Assembly (NCBI GenBank): GCA_905221605.1
Contig: CAJNDS010002632.1
Location: forward strand, 62,001 to 126,000
Direction of reading: 5' to 3'
DNA length: 64,000 nt
DNA from: Symbiodinium natans
Lineage: Eukaryota; Sar; Dinophyceae; Suessiales; Symbiodiniaceae
Both the position numbers and the translations under genes were made by a program. Under the pieces are notes generated by a model. The model was given only the letters and a program-made list of their open reading frames with translations. It ran no database searches and had not been told where the DNA came from. Shown here in pieces: positions 55,207 to 64,000 of the stretch (position 1 is the stretch's first letter; every line of letters begins with the position of its first letter).

Positions 55207-58200
55207 CATATATATATATATAAGCTGTACATGTATAGGTGTATATAAATCAACTGACTGAGCTACTTCAGTTCGCAGGGGCTCAAGCAAGACAATACGC
55301 TGTGTCTTTTGTCTGTTCTCATGCTTCACTGCCTTCACTTCTTGCTTCACTTCTTGCTTTACCTCCTTCTTGACCTCCGGCAACACCTCTGAGAAGGGTC
55401 GGTTCTGGGGAAACTACCAACACTCGAAGCTTGGGTCCTTTAGGGTTTAGGGTTTAGGGTTTAGGGTTTAGGGTTTAGGGTTTAGGGTTTAGGGTTTAGG
55501 GTTTAGGGCCTTCACTATGAGCGCAAGGCGCAGGGTTCTCAAGTGCACAAGTGCACCTCTGAAAAGGGTCCAGGGGGGCGTAGCGCGTCTTCATTACACT
55601 TGCCCCTACACTCTAAACCCTAAACCCCAACCCCAAACCCTAAACCCTAAACCCTAAACCCTAAACCCCAAACCCTAAACCCTAAACCCTAAACCCTAAA
55701 CCCTCGGCTAAGTTCCAAGCCCAGAACTTCCCAGGCTGAAGGAAATTTATGCAGGAGTCGAAATAGCTGACTGCCAATATGACCCCGCCTTCTACGTTCT
55801 CATGTCAGGTTTTCGGGTTTAGGGTTACTAGGACGGCCGTTTATGAACACCCCTAAATATGATCCCCTTAACCCAAGAAAGGGAATTTACAAAGATGATC
55901 CTATAATCGTAATTCCGCGGCTCTCATAACCACACACGACGAAGCCTTGGTCCTTCATTCTGGGCGCTGGTTTAGGGTTTAGGGTTTAGGGTTTAGGGTT
56001 TAGGGTTTAGGGTTTAGGGTTTAGGGTTTAGGGACACAGGTCAGAGAGAGTGCCTCCACCAACTCTTGCTTCACCTCCGTCTTCACTTGCTTCGCGTCAC
56101 CCACCTCCTCCTCCAACTTGTCCCTCACTCTCTCCCTCGTCTCCCCCTTCAGCTGGAGCATCGCTTCTTCCTTCACCTCCTCTTTCACCTCCGTCTTCAC
56201 CCCCTCCTTCACCCCCTCCTTCACCTCCTCCTTCATGTCGGTCACTTCTTTCTCCACCTCCCCCTTTCCCGTTCCAGTCTCTTTCTCTTCCTTGACCCCT
56301 TGCTTGCCCCCCTTTGGCATCTCCTGCTTCACCCTCTCCCTCTTCATCTTCTTGTTCTCTGGCACGCTGCCCACCTCCTTCTGCATCGGGTGCTCTGCCT
56401 GCAAAAAAGAACCGTCGAGTCCCCACACAGAAAGGCGTTCAGGATTTAAAGGGCTTAGGCTTTAGGGTTTAGGGTTTAGGGTTTAGGGTTTAGGGTTTAG
56501 GGTTTAGGGTTTAGGGTTTAGGGTTTAGGGTTTAGGGTTTAGGGTTAACTGGCAAGCATCTTGCCGCCTCCTCCAGGCGAAGGAACTCCCCAAAGGCCCA
56601 AGCCCTGAACCCAAAAACCTCACAACCCTGGCAGTGCCCGAACGCCCCGCTCTAGCTTCTGGCTTGAGGGGTTTTAGGGTTTAGGGTTTAGGGTTTAGGG
56701 TTTAGGGTACTCTGCTTGACCGGTAATCTCTTCCTTCAACTTAGACCCTAGAGCCTGCAGTGCACGCATTCCATCTCCAAGCTGACCATGACTTCTGCGT
56801 ACAGGGTAGCTTCTCCAAATTAGGGTTTAGGTTTTAGGGTTTAGGGTTTAGGGTTCAGGATTGTGTCCTCATCTGCTGACTAAAAATGTGCCATTGTAGT
56901 AGAGAGGCGACCCCGAAGAGGCTGTAAAGCTAATCCCTAAAACCTAAGCCCTAAACCCGAAGTCAAACTTCTACCCATAGTTTATAGGTTTACAATTTGT
57001 GGAAGGGGCTTACAAAAACATTGGAGGTATCGGTCTTGAAGATTGGAAAGCTTTGTCCTCCTCAAGTTTAGGATGTAGGCGGGTCCACAGTTTACCTGAA
57101 ACCCTAGACCCTAGACCCAAAACCCTAAACCCTTAACCCTAAACCCTAAACCCTAAACCCTAAACCCTAGACCCTAGACCCTAGACCCTAAACCCTAGAG
57201 CCTGCCAAAGTTTGCGCGTGCGCTCTCGCTGTGGCTTGGCCAGCTTCACCGAGAGCACTGTCACCTGAGGCTTGGCTTTAAGGGTTAAGGGTTAAGGGTT
57301 AAGGGTTAAGGGTTTAGGGTTTAGGGTTAAGGGTTAAGGGTTTAAGGGTTAAGGGTTAAGGGTTAAGGGTTAAGGGTTAAGGGTTAAGGGTTAAGGGTTA
57401 AGGGTTAAGGGTTTAAGGGTTTAAGGGTTTAAGGGTTTAAGGGTTTAAGGGTTTAAGGGTTGAGATGGGTGTTGGGTTTTGGGGGGTTTTGGGGTTCGGG
57501 GTAGTAAGGGCTGGTTGTCATAAGTAAGCCCCTGACACCCCCCAAATAGTGGGACCATGTTGGTAAAGCCCACAACCCTTTTAGGTAAGACTTAGAAACA
57601 CTAAACCCGAAACCTCAACCCCTACATCATGTCAAGCCCCAGCGGTACTCAAAAAACATGTTCGGGCCGATGCGAAGACACGGTACCCGGATGCTTTTTG
57701 AAGCTCAGACAGACCCCTAGCCTAGGTCCTAAACCCTGAACCCCTGAAGCCCTAAAGTTCTGAACCCTAAACAACTTCACAACGCTTCCCACCCTAAACC
57801 TCAAACACTTCAAATTCTACGCTAAACCTACCTTTGGAGTAGACCCTGGAAAAATATATATGCTTTTTAGGCATAAGTAGCTATAATAGGAACCCAGAAC
57901 CAGAAAAGTATTAAAGTACAGTACTCCAAAACCCAGTAAAGTAGGCATAGCCCTAAACCCTAAACCCTAAACCCTAAACCCTAAACCCTAAACCCTAAAC
58001 CCTAAACCCTAAACCCTAAATCCTCTGAAGAGCCTAGGAGGCCGAACTCTCAGAGGCTGCCTTGTCGTTGGGGAGTTTTGAGCCCATTTAGTTTAGGGTT
58101 TAGGGTTTAGGGTTTAGGGTTTAGGGTTTAGGGTTTAGGGTTTAGGGTTTAGGGTTTAGGGTTTAGGGTCTAGGGTTTAAGGCTTGAGTTCTCATGCTGT

Positions 58201-61200
58201 TTTAGGGTCAAGGGTTGTTTTCAAGGCTCAGGGTATTAAACCCTAAACCCTAAACCCTATACCCTAAACCCTAAACCCTAAACCCTAAACCCTAAACCCT
58301 AAGCCCTTAACCCTTAACCCTAGACCCCGGTAAAGGGGATTCTGGGAGTTTAGCCATCCCCCAACCCTAATCCTTGCATTCGAACCACCAGGACAACCTC
58401 AACCCTACGGGGAACTAAGGGAGGGTTTAGGCTGAGGGTTTTAGGGTTTTAAGTTTTCAGGGTTTGAGGGTTTCAGGGTTTCAGGGTTTAGGGTTTAGGG
58501 TTTAGGGTTTAGGGTTTAGGGTTTAGGGTTTAGGGTTCCAGAAACATGGCAAAGTTGCGGCAGACGCCGCCGCGGAGGCCATCTCTTGCAACCGTATAAC
58601 AATCCGGGCCGCTTGAATGGCTGCGAGATGCGGCAGTTCGGAGAAAACCCTGCACCGTCAACCCTGGGGGGGTTTAGGGTTTAGGGTTTAGGGTTTAGGG
58701 TTTAGGGTTTAGGATTTAGGATTTAGGGTTTAGGGTTTAGGGTTTAGGGTTTAGGGTTCTGTCTAGGGGGTTGAACCCTAGTGGTTTGGTCAATATGTTT
58801 TGACCCCGCCCCTAACTAAACCGAACCTGTCACCAAAACCCAAACCCTTTCCTTCACACTGTGGCTTGTGGAGGAGCGAAGTCTTTGTTGGTAAAACCCT
58901 AAACCCTAAACCCTAAACCCTAAACCCTAAACCCTAAACCCTAAACCCTAAACCCTAAACCCTAAACCCTCTTCATCATGGGTTCCCCTACGTGGTAGGG
59001 AAACCCATGACTTCATCTAGGCCCCAACCCCAAGCATGACAGAAACGAGCTTAACTTTCTTACGCAGAGCCAGATGCAACTCGAAGAAAGCGTCTGTAAA
59101 GCCGGGTAGCCTGTGCGTCACTCAACCTCTGCTGGGCTCTAAACTCCAAACTCCAAACCCTAAACCCCAAACCGAAAACCCTACACCCCAAACCCTTAAC
59201 CCTAAACACTAAAGCCCTAAACCCAGACGACCTCCGGAGCGACGTAGTGGAGCGAGCCGCAGGCCTCTTTTGTGCAGTCATTTGCTTTAAGGGTTTGGGG
59301 TTTAGGGTCAAAAAAGGGTGCCCCTTGTGCTTAATTAAAGGGGTTTAGAAGAGAACCCACATCCCCCAACAAGGGAATAAGGGTACTATAGGGGCCTGAA
59401 TAATTGGAATAGTGCTTTGGAGGTTATTATAGTATAATTACAAAGGGATCATAAGCGAATACTATGAGTACTTATTCCGACCATTAAAATACTACTGGGC
59501 ATCCTAGCTTCAGGGCTTGGGGTCAGTTCGGGGCTGCGATTTTTTAACTTTAGGGTTTGGGGAGGTTTCGGATGTTTGGAGGCTGTTTTGGCAGGGGTTT
59601 CAGGGCTTAGGGCTTGGGAAAGCCTAGGGTTTAGGGGTAGACCCTGAACCCCAAACCCTAAACCCTAAACCCTGAACCCCAAACCCTAAACCCTACACCC
59701 CAAACCCTAAACCCTAAACCCTAAAGCCTAAACCCTAAAGCCTAAGCCCCTCAACCGGAAAAAGTGAAACTCTGAGTCCCGACTCCCAATGGGTGAAAGA
59801 CGCGCCGAAGCTCGACTCGTTTAGATTTCAGGGATTAGGGTTCAGGCTTAGGGGTAGAGGGTTTGGGTTTCAGGCGTTTAGAGCTTTGGAGTTTTGATCC
59901 TGATAATAAATCCCCAACCCTAAGCCCTCGAAACAATAAACCTTAAACGGTACACCCACAACCCAAAAACCTAAAACCTAAACCCTAAACCCCACAACCC
60001 AAAAACCCTCAAAACCCTGAGCCCGCCCCATGACTTTGGAAGGCCTGGCCTGCGACATCTTTGCATCCCGGTTCCAAAACCTGAGTAGCAGCAAAACGAG
60101 GGCTTTTCAGGGCTCGGGGTTTAGGGTTTAGGGTTTAGGGTTTAGGGGCTTCTTCGAGGCTCGTCGGGATCCGTCCAAGGTTTGGGGTTGAGGGTTTAGG
60201 GTTTAGGGTTTAGGGCTTATAGATTTGGGTTTAGGGTTTAGGGCTAAATTATTTTACGGTGGCTAAACCCTAAGACCCTAACCGCCCCGCTACATCTACA
60301 CCCCAAACCCAAATCCTAAACTCTAAACCCTAAACTCGAAACCCTAACCGCTGACCCCGAATCCCCAAATCCCCAAGTCTCCGCCCTCAACCCTGAACCT
60401 CTCCGCACTCAGCGTACCTCTTGAGCTGAAGGTTTAGGGTTGGGAGTCCGTGGCAGACACCCCAGACCCAAGACCTTGCGTGTGAATGTTGCATCTATAA
60501 GTGTAGGTTTACTGTTTAAGGTTTAGGGTTTAGGGTTTCGGGTTTAGGAGCAGTCCTCTGCACTTTGCACAAGTCCTGGGACCCAGGCTTTGCAAAACCG
60601 AAATCGATCAACTTCAGGTGATCCGACTCCTGTTGTCTTGGGAAGCGGGGTTCAGGGTTTCGGGTTCCAGGCTGAGGTTGAGGGTTTAGGGTTTAGGGTT
60701 TAGGGTTTAGGTTGAGGGTTTAGGGTCTAAGGTGTAGGGTTTGGGGCTGAGGGTCTAGGGTGACCACACCAAGCTTGCACGCTGAAATTGCATCCCGAAC
60801 ACTTAGCACCTGTGGATATTTCAAGTCCAACATATTTACCACCACCGGTTAAACCTCAGAACCTAGCCCGACACACCCGGAACCCGAGCTTCTACCTGGG
60901 ATTCTTTTAAACTTCAGCCTAGTAGCTATATATACCCCTTCATAAATATATTAACGAGATGCTACCCGAAAACTGTGCCTATTTAGCCCAACCAGACCTT
61001 CTCCCCAAAACCTATGTAAACCCTTAACCCTGAACCCTAGACCCTAAACCCTAGACCCTGAATCCTAGACCCTGAACCCTAAAATCCTCAACGCGTCGCT
61101 TTCCAACCTTCAACCCTGCATGTCCTCGCTCTCGTAGAGGAAGTTCTCTAATTTCAGATCGCGGTGGACGACCTGACCAGAGAGGACGAGGCTTCTTAGC

Positions 61201-61284
61201 GTCAAGGTTTCGGAGTTGCGGTCTAGGGTTGGGGTTTAGGGTTTAGGGTTTAGGGTTTAGGGTTTAGGGTTTAGGGTTTAAGGT

Positions 61285-61379
<95 letters not shown>

Positions 61380-63633
61380 GCTTGAGGGTTGAGGGTTTAG
61401 TGTTTAGGGTTGAGGGTTGAGGGTTGAGGATTGAGGGTTGAGAGTTTAGGGTTGAGAGCCTTAGGGGCTTAGGGGCTCAGGGTTTCTTGTCTAGGGTTTG
61501 GGCTTTGGTACAGTATCTGTAGGTCTACAGGACTTCGAGGGCGTGCAGGCCATGTGAGCCCCGTGGGGTTTCCCAGGATAATTGAAGCCATGGAAGGTGC
61601 GGCTTAGGGTTTAGGGTTTAGGGTTTATGGTTTAGGGTTGAGGGTTGAGGGTTTACGGTTTAGGGTTTAGGGAGACCCTACACCCCCGAGTAGCCTTGAA
61701 CAACCCTAGAAGCTGTTGGGCTTAGGGCTTTAATATGCTTAAGTTGTTTAGGGGTTTGGGGTTTAGGGCCTATGCCCCAGAACTTTGGAATTACGCTAGG
61801 GTCCAAAACTTTCCCCTAAAGCCGAAACCTTGAAACCCTCAAGCTTAAAATCTGAATCCCATTGTTGACCGCTCTGGATCCTCAGCCCTGTGCACTATAA
61901 ATCCTAAAAACAAGCCCTTACCCAAACACCCCTAAACCTAAACCTTAAACCCAAAACCCAAACACCTCAACACGCCCAAGCCCCGAAGGATCCCAGCAGG
62001 ATCGTTTTAGTAACGTGGGACTTTCAGTGTCACAATCCCTAAGACTTCGTTCTAGATCTGCTTCCTTCGCCAGCTGCGTATGAAACCCGACAGATGGGGC
62101 TTGGCAGTGCTGTTGGCGAAAAGCTTCGATTCAGAGACGAAGAGCACTCGACAAGCTGCCGCTCCTGACAAACTTGCAGCAATCGACCCTAAACCCGAAA
62201 CCCTAAACCCTATAACCCGAAACCCTAAACCCTAAACCCGAAACCCTAAACCCTATAACCCGAAACCCTATGACCCTAAACCCTAGACCCAAAACCCTAA
62301 ACCCTGCGAGCAGTGGAATGGCCTGCCGTGCATGGAGATAGGCCACAGCCAGGAGGACCTCCAAGCGGCGGCGGGGGGGGGGGGGGGGGGTCGCTTGTGT
62401 TTGTGGGCTTCTATAGATTGGAAGGGTGGCCTCTACAGTTTTTGTGTGTCAAGGGCTCTAGTGCAGCTGTATGACCCCAAAAAACCGCAGGCAAAAGCAC
62501 GACATTCTTGCAGGTGAAGAGCAAACTCCAGCAGCCTTTCTTCTCAACATCAACGATGGGGCGGGGGTTTCTTGCCAATCCCAAAGTATGATGCCACCCA
62601 GATCTGAGTAGCTTCCTAAGTTTCAATCCCTTTGTTGGGTACAATCCCTTTTTTGGGTGCCTATCATAAGGCAGCACCCTGTTAAAAAGGGATCCCCAAA
62701 AGGGTTTCCCTAAACCCTAAGCCCTGAACCCTAAACCCTAAACCCCTAAACCCCCTTTTCAGAACTACCAATCTGAGGAACGGCAGCTGCCGAGCATCGC
62801 CTGTATTCGTCATCTTGAGGGTAGAATGACTTGGCTGACTTCTGAACCCCTTCTAAACGTTTAACTTTTAAGCTCCTTATTGTAGTTTCTACAGCAACCC
62901 AGAAAGTTAAACTCCTAAGAGCCAGCCAGAACAAAGCCAAGATGACTTGTGAGAAATATGGAGGCCCTAAACCCTAAACCCTAAACCCTAAACCCTAAAC
63001 CCTAAACCCAAAGCCCTGAGCCCAAGGAAGCCGCAGCCCCTACCAGCTCAGGGCTAAGGGTTTAGGGTTTAGGGTTTAGGGTTTAGGGTTTAGGGTTTAG
63101 GGTTTAGGGTTTAGGGTTTAGGGTTTAGGCTTTGGGGTCAAGGGCTTGAGATGAGCTTGCTGAAAAGGGTTTAGGGTTTAGGGTTTAGGGTTTAGGGTTT
63201 AGGGTTCATAGGGGGCAGGAAGGGTGGGAGAGGGGGTTCCGGGTTCGGCCTCCACTCCCAAAACGCCCGATTTTGTTTCGAAAAGCTTCCTGGGCCCCGA
63301 AAGAACGGCGACCAAGGCTCCTTGCACACCCTACACCCGTCAACACTGAACTCCAAAACTGAAACTCGAAGTCCTGAAAGCCTAAACACACAACAAATGA
63401 TACACTAGATATAACCACTAAACTCACCCTCCTCCCCGCCCCCACCCCCCTTGCACAGGCGGGCCGGATCACGGTCAACCCGAAACCAGAACCCTAAACT
63501 CTAAACCCTAACCCCAAACCCTAAACCCTAAACCCGAAACCCGAAACCCGAAACCCTAAACCCTAAACCCTACCCATTTCGCTGCGCTCAACCCGAAGCC
63601 AATCGCCTGGCGAATGCAGGTGGCCGCAGCCTC
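50613..63633 (-). CDS. CDPK-like Ser/Thr protein kinase gene (seven exons recognised, partial)
   Basis: Minus-strand exons at 63607-63633, 62323-62358, 61125-61172, 60564-60629, 59232-59264, 51912-51950 and 50613-50669 spell, in order, the C-lobe core of a protein kinase. They are helix E, catalytic loop HRDLKLENFLY, LIDFGFAK, CGSLHYVAPE, helix F (YTDKADLW) and VIAYMLLTGAPPF. The catalytic Asp, Lys, Asn and DFG Asp are all present. The wording is closest to calcium-dependent kinases of alveolates, which phosphorylate proteins in response to Ca2+. EF hands and the N-lobe were not found, so that assignment rests on the catalytic core. Exon joins are phase 0 except one unresolved join before 50669. 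Donors are GC, GC, GA, GT, GT and GC; acceptors AG|G. The intron 51951-59231 contains AP2 copy E. Confidence 0.75.
51160..51325. mobile_element. Inverted-repeat element, second copy of the CCCCTACTACCCCC family
   Basis: Poly-C and poly-G blocks flank an AT-rich centre with TTAATTAGGCTTAATTA and CCTTAATTATGGGGGGAACC. The GGGGGGAACCTAGG motif is shared with the copy at 203-358. The long homopolymers (12 C, 18 G) may be inaccurately sequenced. Confidence 0.5.
51912..51950 (-). CDS. Kinase exon, helix F start (YTDKADLW)
   Basis: 39 nt, VLEHSYTDKADLW, continuing YVAPE in phase 0. Acceptor GCCGAAG|GTG. The 3' end is unclear: a GC donor could lie after DK. The S-x-G that should follow DLW was not found before VIAYML, so a tiny exon is missing or the gene is damaged. 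Confidence 0.65.
52010..52107. repeat. TTTAGGG array in kinase intron
   Basis: About 14 TTTAGGG units directly next to the helix F exon. Similar arrays flank AP2 copy E at 52280-52382 (CCCTAAA) and 52562-52650 (TTTAGGG), so orientation reverses within 300 bp. Confidence 0.92.
52749..54351 (-). CDS. AP2-domain gene copy E, terminal exons (one intron)
   Basis: Two parts, 54288-54351 and 52749-54083, separated by a 204-nt intron. Protein order is as in the other copies: RPSKRRRISHKR, the conserved N-terminal domain, and three AP2-like domains. These have the most divergent sheets (GISWNKEMAAWRVQW, VRGVYFHKHCQKWMVLNL, VRWSSGEKAWRAECR). Helices (KTLAEAEAKARELAEKLG, SEKEVEKAWKQAVAWRKQ) are unchanged. 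The 3' flank (52140-52560) is closer to that of copy A, as is the intron, so A and E form one lineage. It lies on the same strand inside a kinase intron. The stop is the conserved TGA. Confidence 0.8.
54084..54287 (-). other. Introner-like intron with telomeric tract inside (copy E)
   Basis: 204 nt, GC donor (GAA|GCTTAG) and AG|G acceptor (CCAAG|GAAG), joined in frame. Terminal inverted repeats GTAGCCCAGT and ACTGGGCTAC are perfect over 10 bp. The ends match the 95-nt intron of copy A, but the middle holds about 115 bp of CCCTAAA (54140-54255). The intron grew by telomeric insertion. Confidence 0.78.
55318..55386 (-). CDS. EVKK exon of AP2 gene copy E (uninterrupted)
   Basis: Reads VLPEVKKEVKQEVKQEVK then AVKHE. 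Acceptor CTCAGAG|GTG. No insert between KKE and VKQ. The 3' border differs from the other copies (GAGAACAG), so the donor is unknown. Confidence 0.55.
56054..56398 (-). CDS. K/E-rich exon of AP2 gene copy E
   Basis: 345 nt, 115 codons, the longest and most divergent copy (AEHPMQKEVGSVPENKKMKR at the start), yet length is a multiple of three. Acceptor CTTTTTTGCAG|GCAGAG has the best pyrimidine tract of the five. Donor GAG|GCACTC (GC). Confidence 0.7.
57202..57264 (-). CDS. Basic VTVL exon of AP2 gene copy E
   Basis: 63 nt, VTVLSVKLAKPQRERTRKL then WQ. Acceptor CCTCAG|GTG, donor TGGCAG|GCTCTA (GC). Confidence 0.65.
57282..57463. repeat. GGGTTAA / GGGTTTAA variant arrays
   Basis: About 17 units of GGGTTAA followed by seven of GGGTTTAA. 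Two different variants amplified side by side just upstream of the VTVL exon of copy E. Confidence 0.92.
59232..59264 (-). CDS. Kinase exon, APE motif
   Basis: 33 nt, ACGSLHYVAPE, the P+1 loop and APE. Acceptor AAAGAG|GCC, donor GAG|GTCGTC (GT), phase 0. A further island at 59045-59125 ends in a good GTAAGA donor but its reading (RLYRRFLRVASGS) fits no kinase part. Confidence 0.8.
60564..60629 (-). CDS. Kinase exon, DFG motif
   Basis: 66 nt, ESDHLKLIDFGFAKPGSQ then DLCK. The DFG Asp binds Mg-ATP. Acceptor CAACAG|GAG. The donor is AAA|GTGCAG, or alternatively CAG|GACTTG. Confidence 0.83.
61125..61172 (-). CDS. Kinase exon, catalytic loop HRDLKLEN
   Basis: 48 nt, VVHRDLKLENFLYESE. It holds the catalytic Asp, the Lys and the metal-binding Asn. 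Acceptor GGTCAG|GTC. The chosen donor is GAG|GACATG (GA), which joins in phase to ESDHLKL with normal spacing; the frame itself runs on to EDMQ. Confidence 0.85.
61275..61450. repeat. GGGTTGA variant telomeric array
   Basis: About 20 units of GGGTTGA with few breaks, preceded by TTTAGGG, 100 bp from the catalytic-loop exon of the kinase. Confidence 0.92.
62323..62358 (-). CDS. Kinase exon, helix E (AVAYLH)
   Basis: 36 nt, VLLAVAYLHARQ, phase 0. Acceptor TTGGAG|GTC and donor CGGCAG|GCC (GC). It runs straight into VVHRDLK of the next exon, as expected in any CAMK-type kinase. Confidence 0.75.
62380..62960. other. Non-telomeric stretch in a kinase intron
   Basis: About 580 bp with few telomeric repeats. 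Minus frames read VEKKGCWSLLFTCKNVVLLP (62500-62575) and ALFWLALRSLTFWVAVETTI (62870-62938). Neither matches kinase N-lobe or another family I know. A 19-G run lies at 62373-62391. No exon can be supported. Confidence 0.3.
63607..63633 (-). CDS. Kinase exon, start of helix E
   Basis: 27 nt, EAAATCIRQ, acceptor TGACCAG|GAG, donor CAG|GCGATT (GC). Matches the E-x-E-A-A...I-R-Q part just before the helix in the next exon. A possible N-lobe piece (LILQHPRL with a GTAAGC donor) lies at 63856-63881, but its phase does not fit directly. Confidence 0.6.
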
Positions 63634-64000
63634 CTGGTCAGCCGTAGAACATGGGTGCTTCTAGGTTTAGGGTTTAGGACATCCTATGCTAACCCTAAAC
63701 CCTAAACCCTAAACTTCCCTAAACCCTAAACCCTAAGCCATAAACCCTAACCTTCCCTAGGCCCTAAGCCCTAAACTTCCCTGAGCCCTAGACCCTAAAC
63801 TTCCCTAAGCCCGAAACTCTAGACTTCCCTAAGCCCTAAACTCTAAACCGCTTACCAAGGCGAGGGTGCTGAAGAATCAGGCTCAGTCGAGGTGGAGGAC
63901 TGCCAGTTGCCCCAAAAGTTCCAGCTGATGAGCACTAAACCCTGGTGCTGTGCTTTTGTTATGGTTTAGGGCTTAGGGTGTAGGGTGTAGGGTTTAGGGT

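Larger units (their letters stand above)
1..64000. repeat. Telomere-type repeat mosaic (TTTAGGG/CCCTAAA) across the whole window
   Basis: Short tracts of TTTAGGG or its complement occur every few hundred bases throughout, in both orientations, mixed with variants such as TTTGGGG, TTAGGG, TTCAGGG and TTTCGGG. Unique islands of 40-300 bp lie between them. Recognised exons fall in those islands and the introns hold the repeat. Since orientation flips many times this is not one chromosome end, although the window does begin with a TTTAGGG run. Gene-free stretches not listed separately (for example 1-1300, 41200-46700, 47100-50600 and 57300-59200) hold this mosaic plus short unrecognised islands. 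Many long open frames in these tracts are artefacts, because CCCTAAA arrays read as repetitive KPKP, NPKP or GFRV proteins. Confidence 0.97.

Noticed and set aside
63856-63881. Possible kinase N-lobe exon LILQHPRL
   Set aside because: Good GTAAGC donor and kinase-like wording, but the phase does not fit the next exon and the connecting part is absent in the 220 bp between.
1-64000. CRISPR array
   Set aside because: Short repeats are telomeric heptamers with no unique spacers of constant length.
1-64000. Dinoflagellate spliced-leader relics and promoter motifs
   Set aside because: I looked for TTTTGGCTCAAG-type sequence and for consistent TATA or TTTT boxes upstream of genes and saw none I could support.

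Overview
The window looks like subtelomeric DNA of a dinoflagellate, most likely a Symbiodiniaceae-type alga. Two things point there. First, it is saturated with TTTAGGG/CCCTAAA telomere-type repeats in both orientations, broken into hundreds of short tracts with variant repeats between them. Second, the exons that can be recognised use GC, GA and GT donors with AG|G acceptors, which is the splice signature reported for dinoflagellate nuclear genes. No prokaryotic features, tRNA genes or rRNA genes are visible. The species is inferred, not proven.

Layout. Every gene recognised lies on the minus strand, so transcription runs toward coordinate 1. (1) 1.3-8.0 kb: a CCCH zinc-finger gene rebuilt from six small exons (42-66 nt), separated by introns of about 1-1.5 kb full of telomeric repeat. 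(2) 8.1-41 kb: a tandem array of 7.4-9.2 kb units. Each unit appears to be one multi-exon gene that ends in a large exon with three AP2-like DNA-binding domains. Gene copies A (AP2 exon 10.7-12.3 kb), B (18.4-19.8), C (27.2-28.6) and D (35.3-36.7) are complete or nearly so at the 3' end. A truncated unit remnant sits at 8.1-10.5 kb. (3) 41-50 kb: telomeric mosaic with small inverted-repeat elements, a poly-C tract and a reverse-transcriptase fragment. (4) 50.6-63.6 kb: a CDPK-like protein kinase in at least seven small exons (catalytic loop, DFG, APE, start of helix G), also on minus. A fifth AP2 gene, copy E (52.7-57.3 kb), lies inside the long kinase intron between the APE exon and the next one.

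The main result is about introns. Where the AP2 copies can be compared, some contain insertions that others lack, and these insertions carry splice signals. In copies B and D a coding exon is split by 89-111 nt made almost entirely of telomeric repeat. In D it has a GTAAGG donor and an AG|G acceptor, and removing it restores the reading frame of the uninterrupted copies. Copies A and E share an intron with terminal inverted repeats, and in E that intron has taken in a further telomeric tract. Copy A also carries a 115-bp inverted-repeat element in its AP2 exon that is removable in frame as a GA-AG intron. Other copies of that element sit in intergenic DNA with target-site duplications. So the window appears to show introns being made from both transposable elements and telomeric DNA.

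The AP2 copies also show a pattern of variation. The N-terminal domain and the AP2 helices are almost identical, while the AP2 beta-strands, the part expected to read DNA, differ between copies. No transcript evidence was available. All exon joins are inferred from sequence, family motifs and copy-to-copy comparison.
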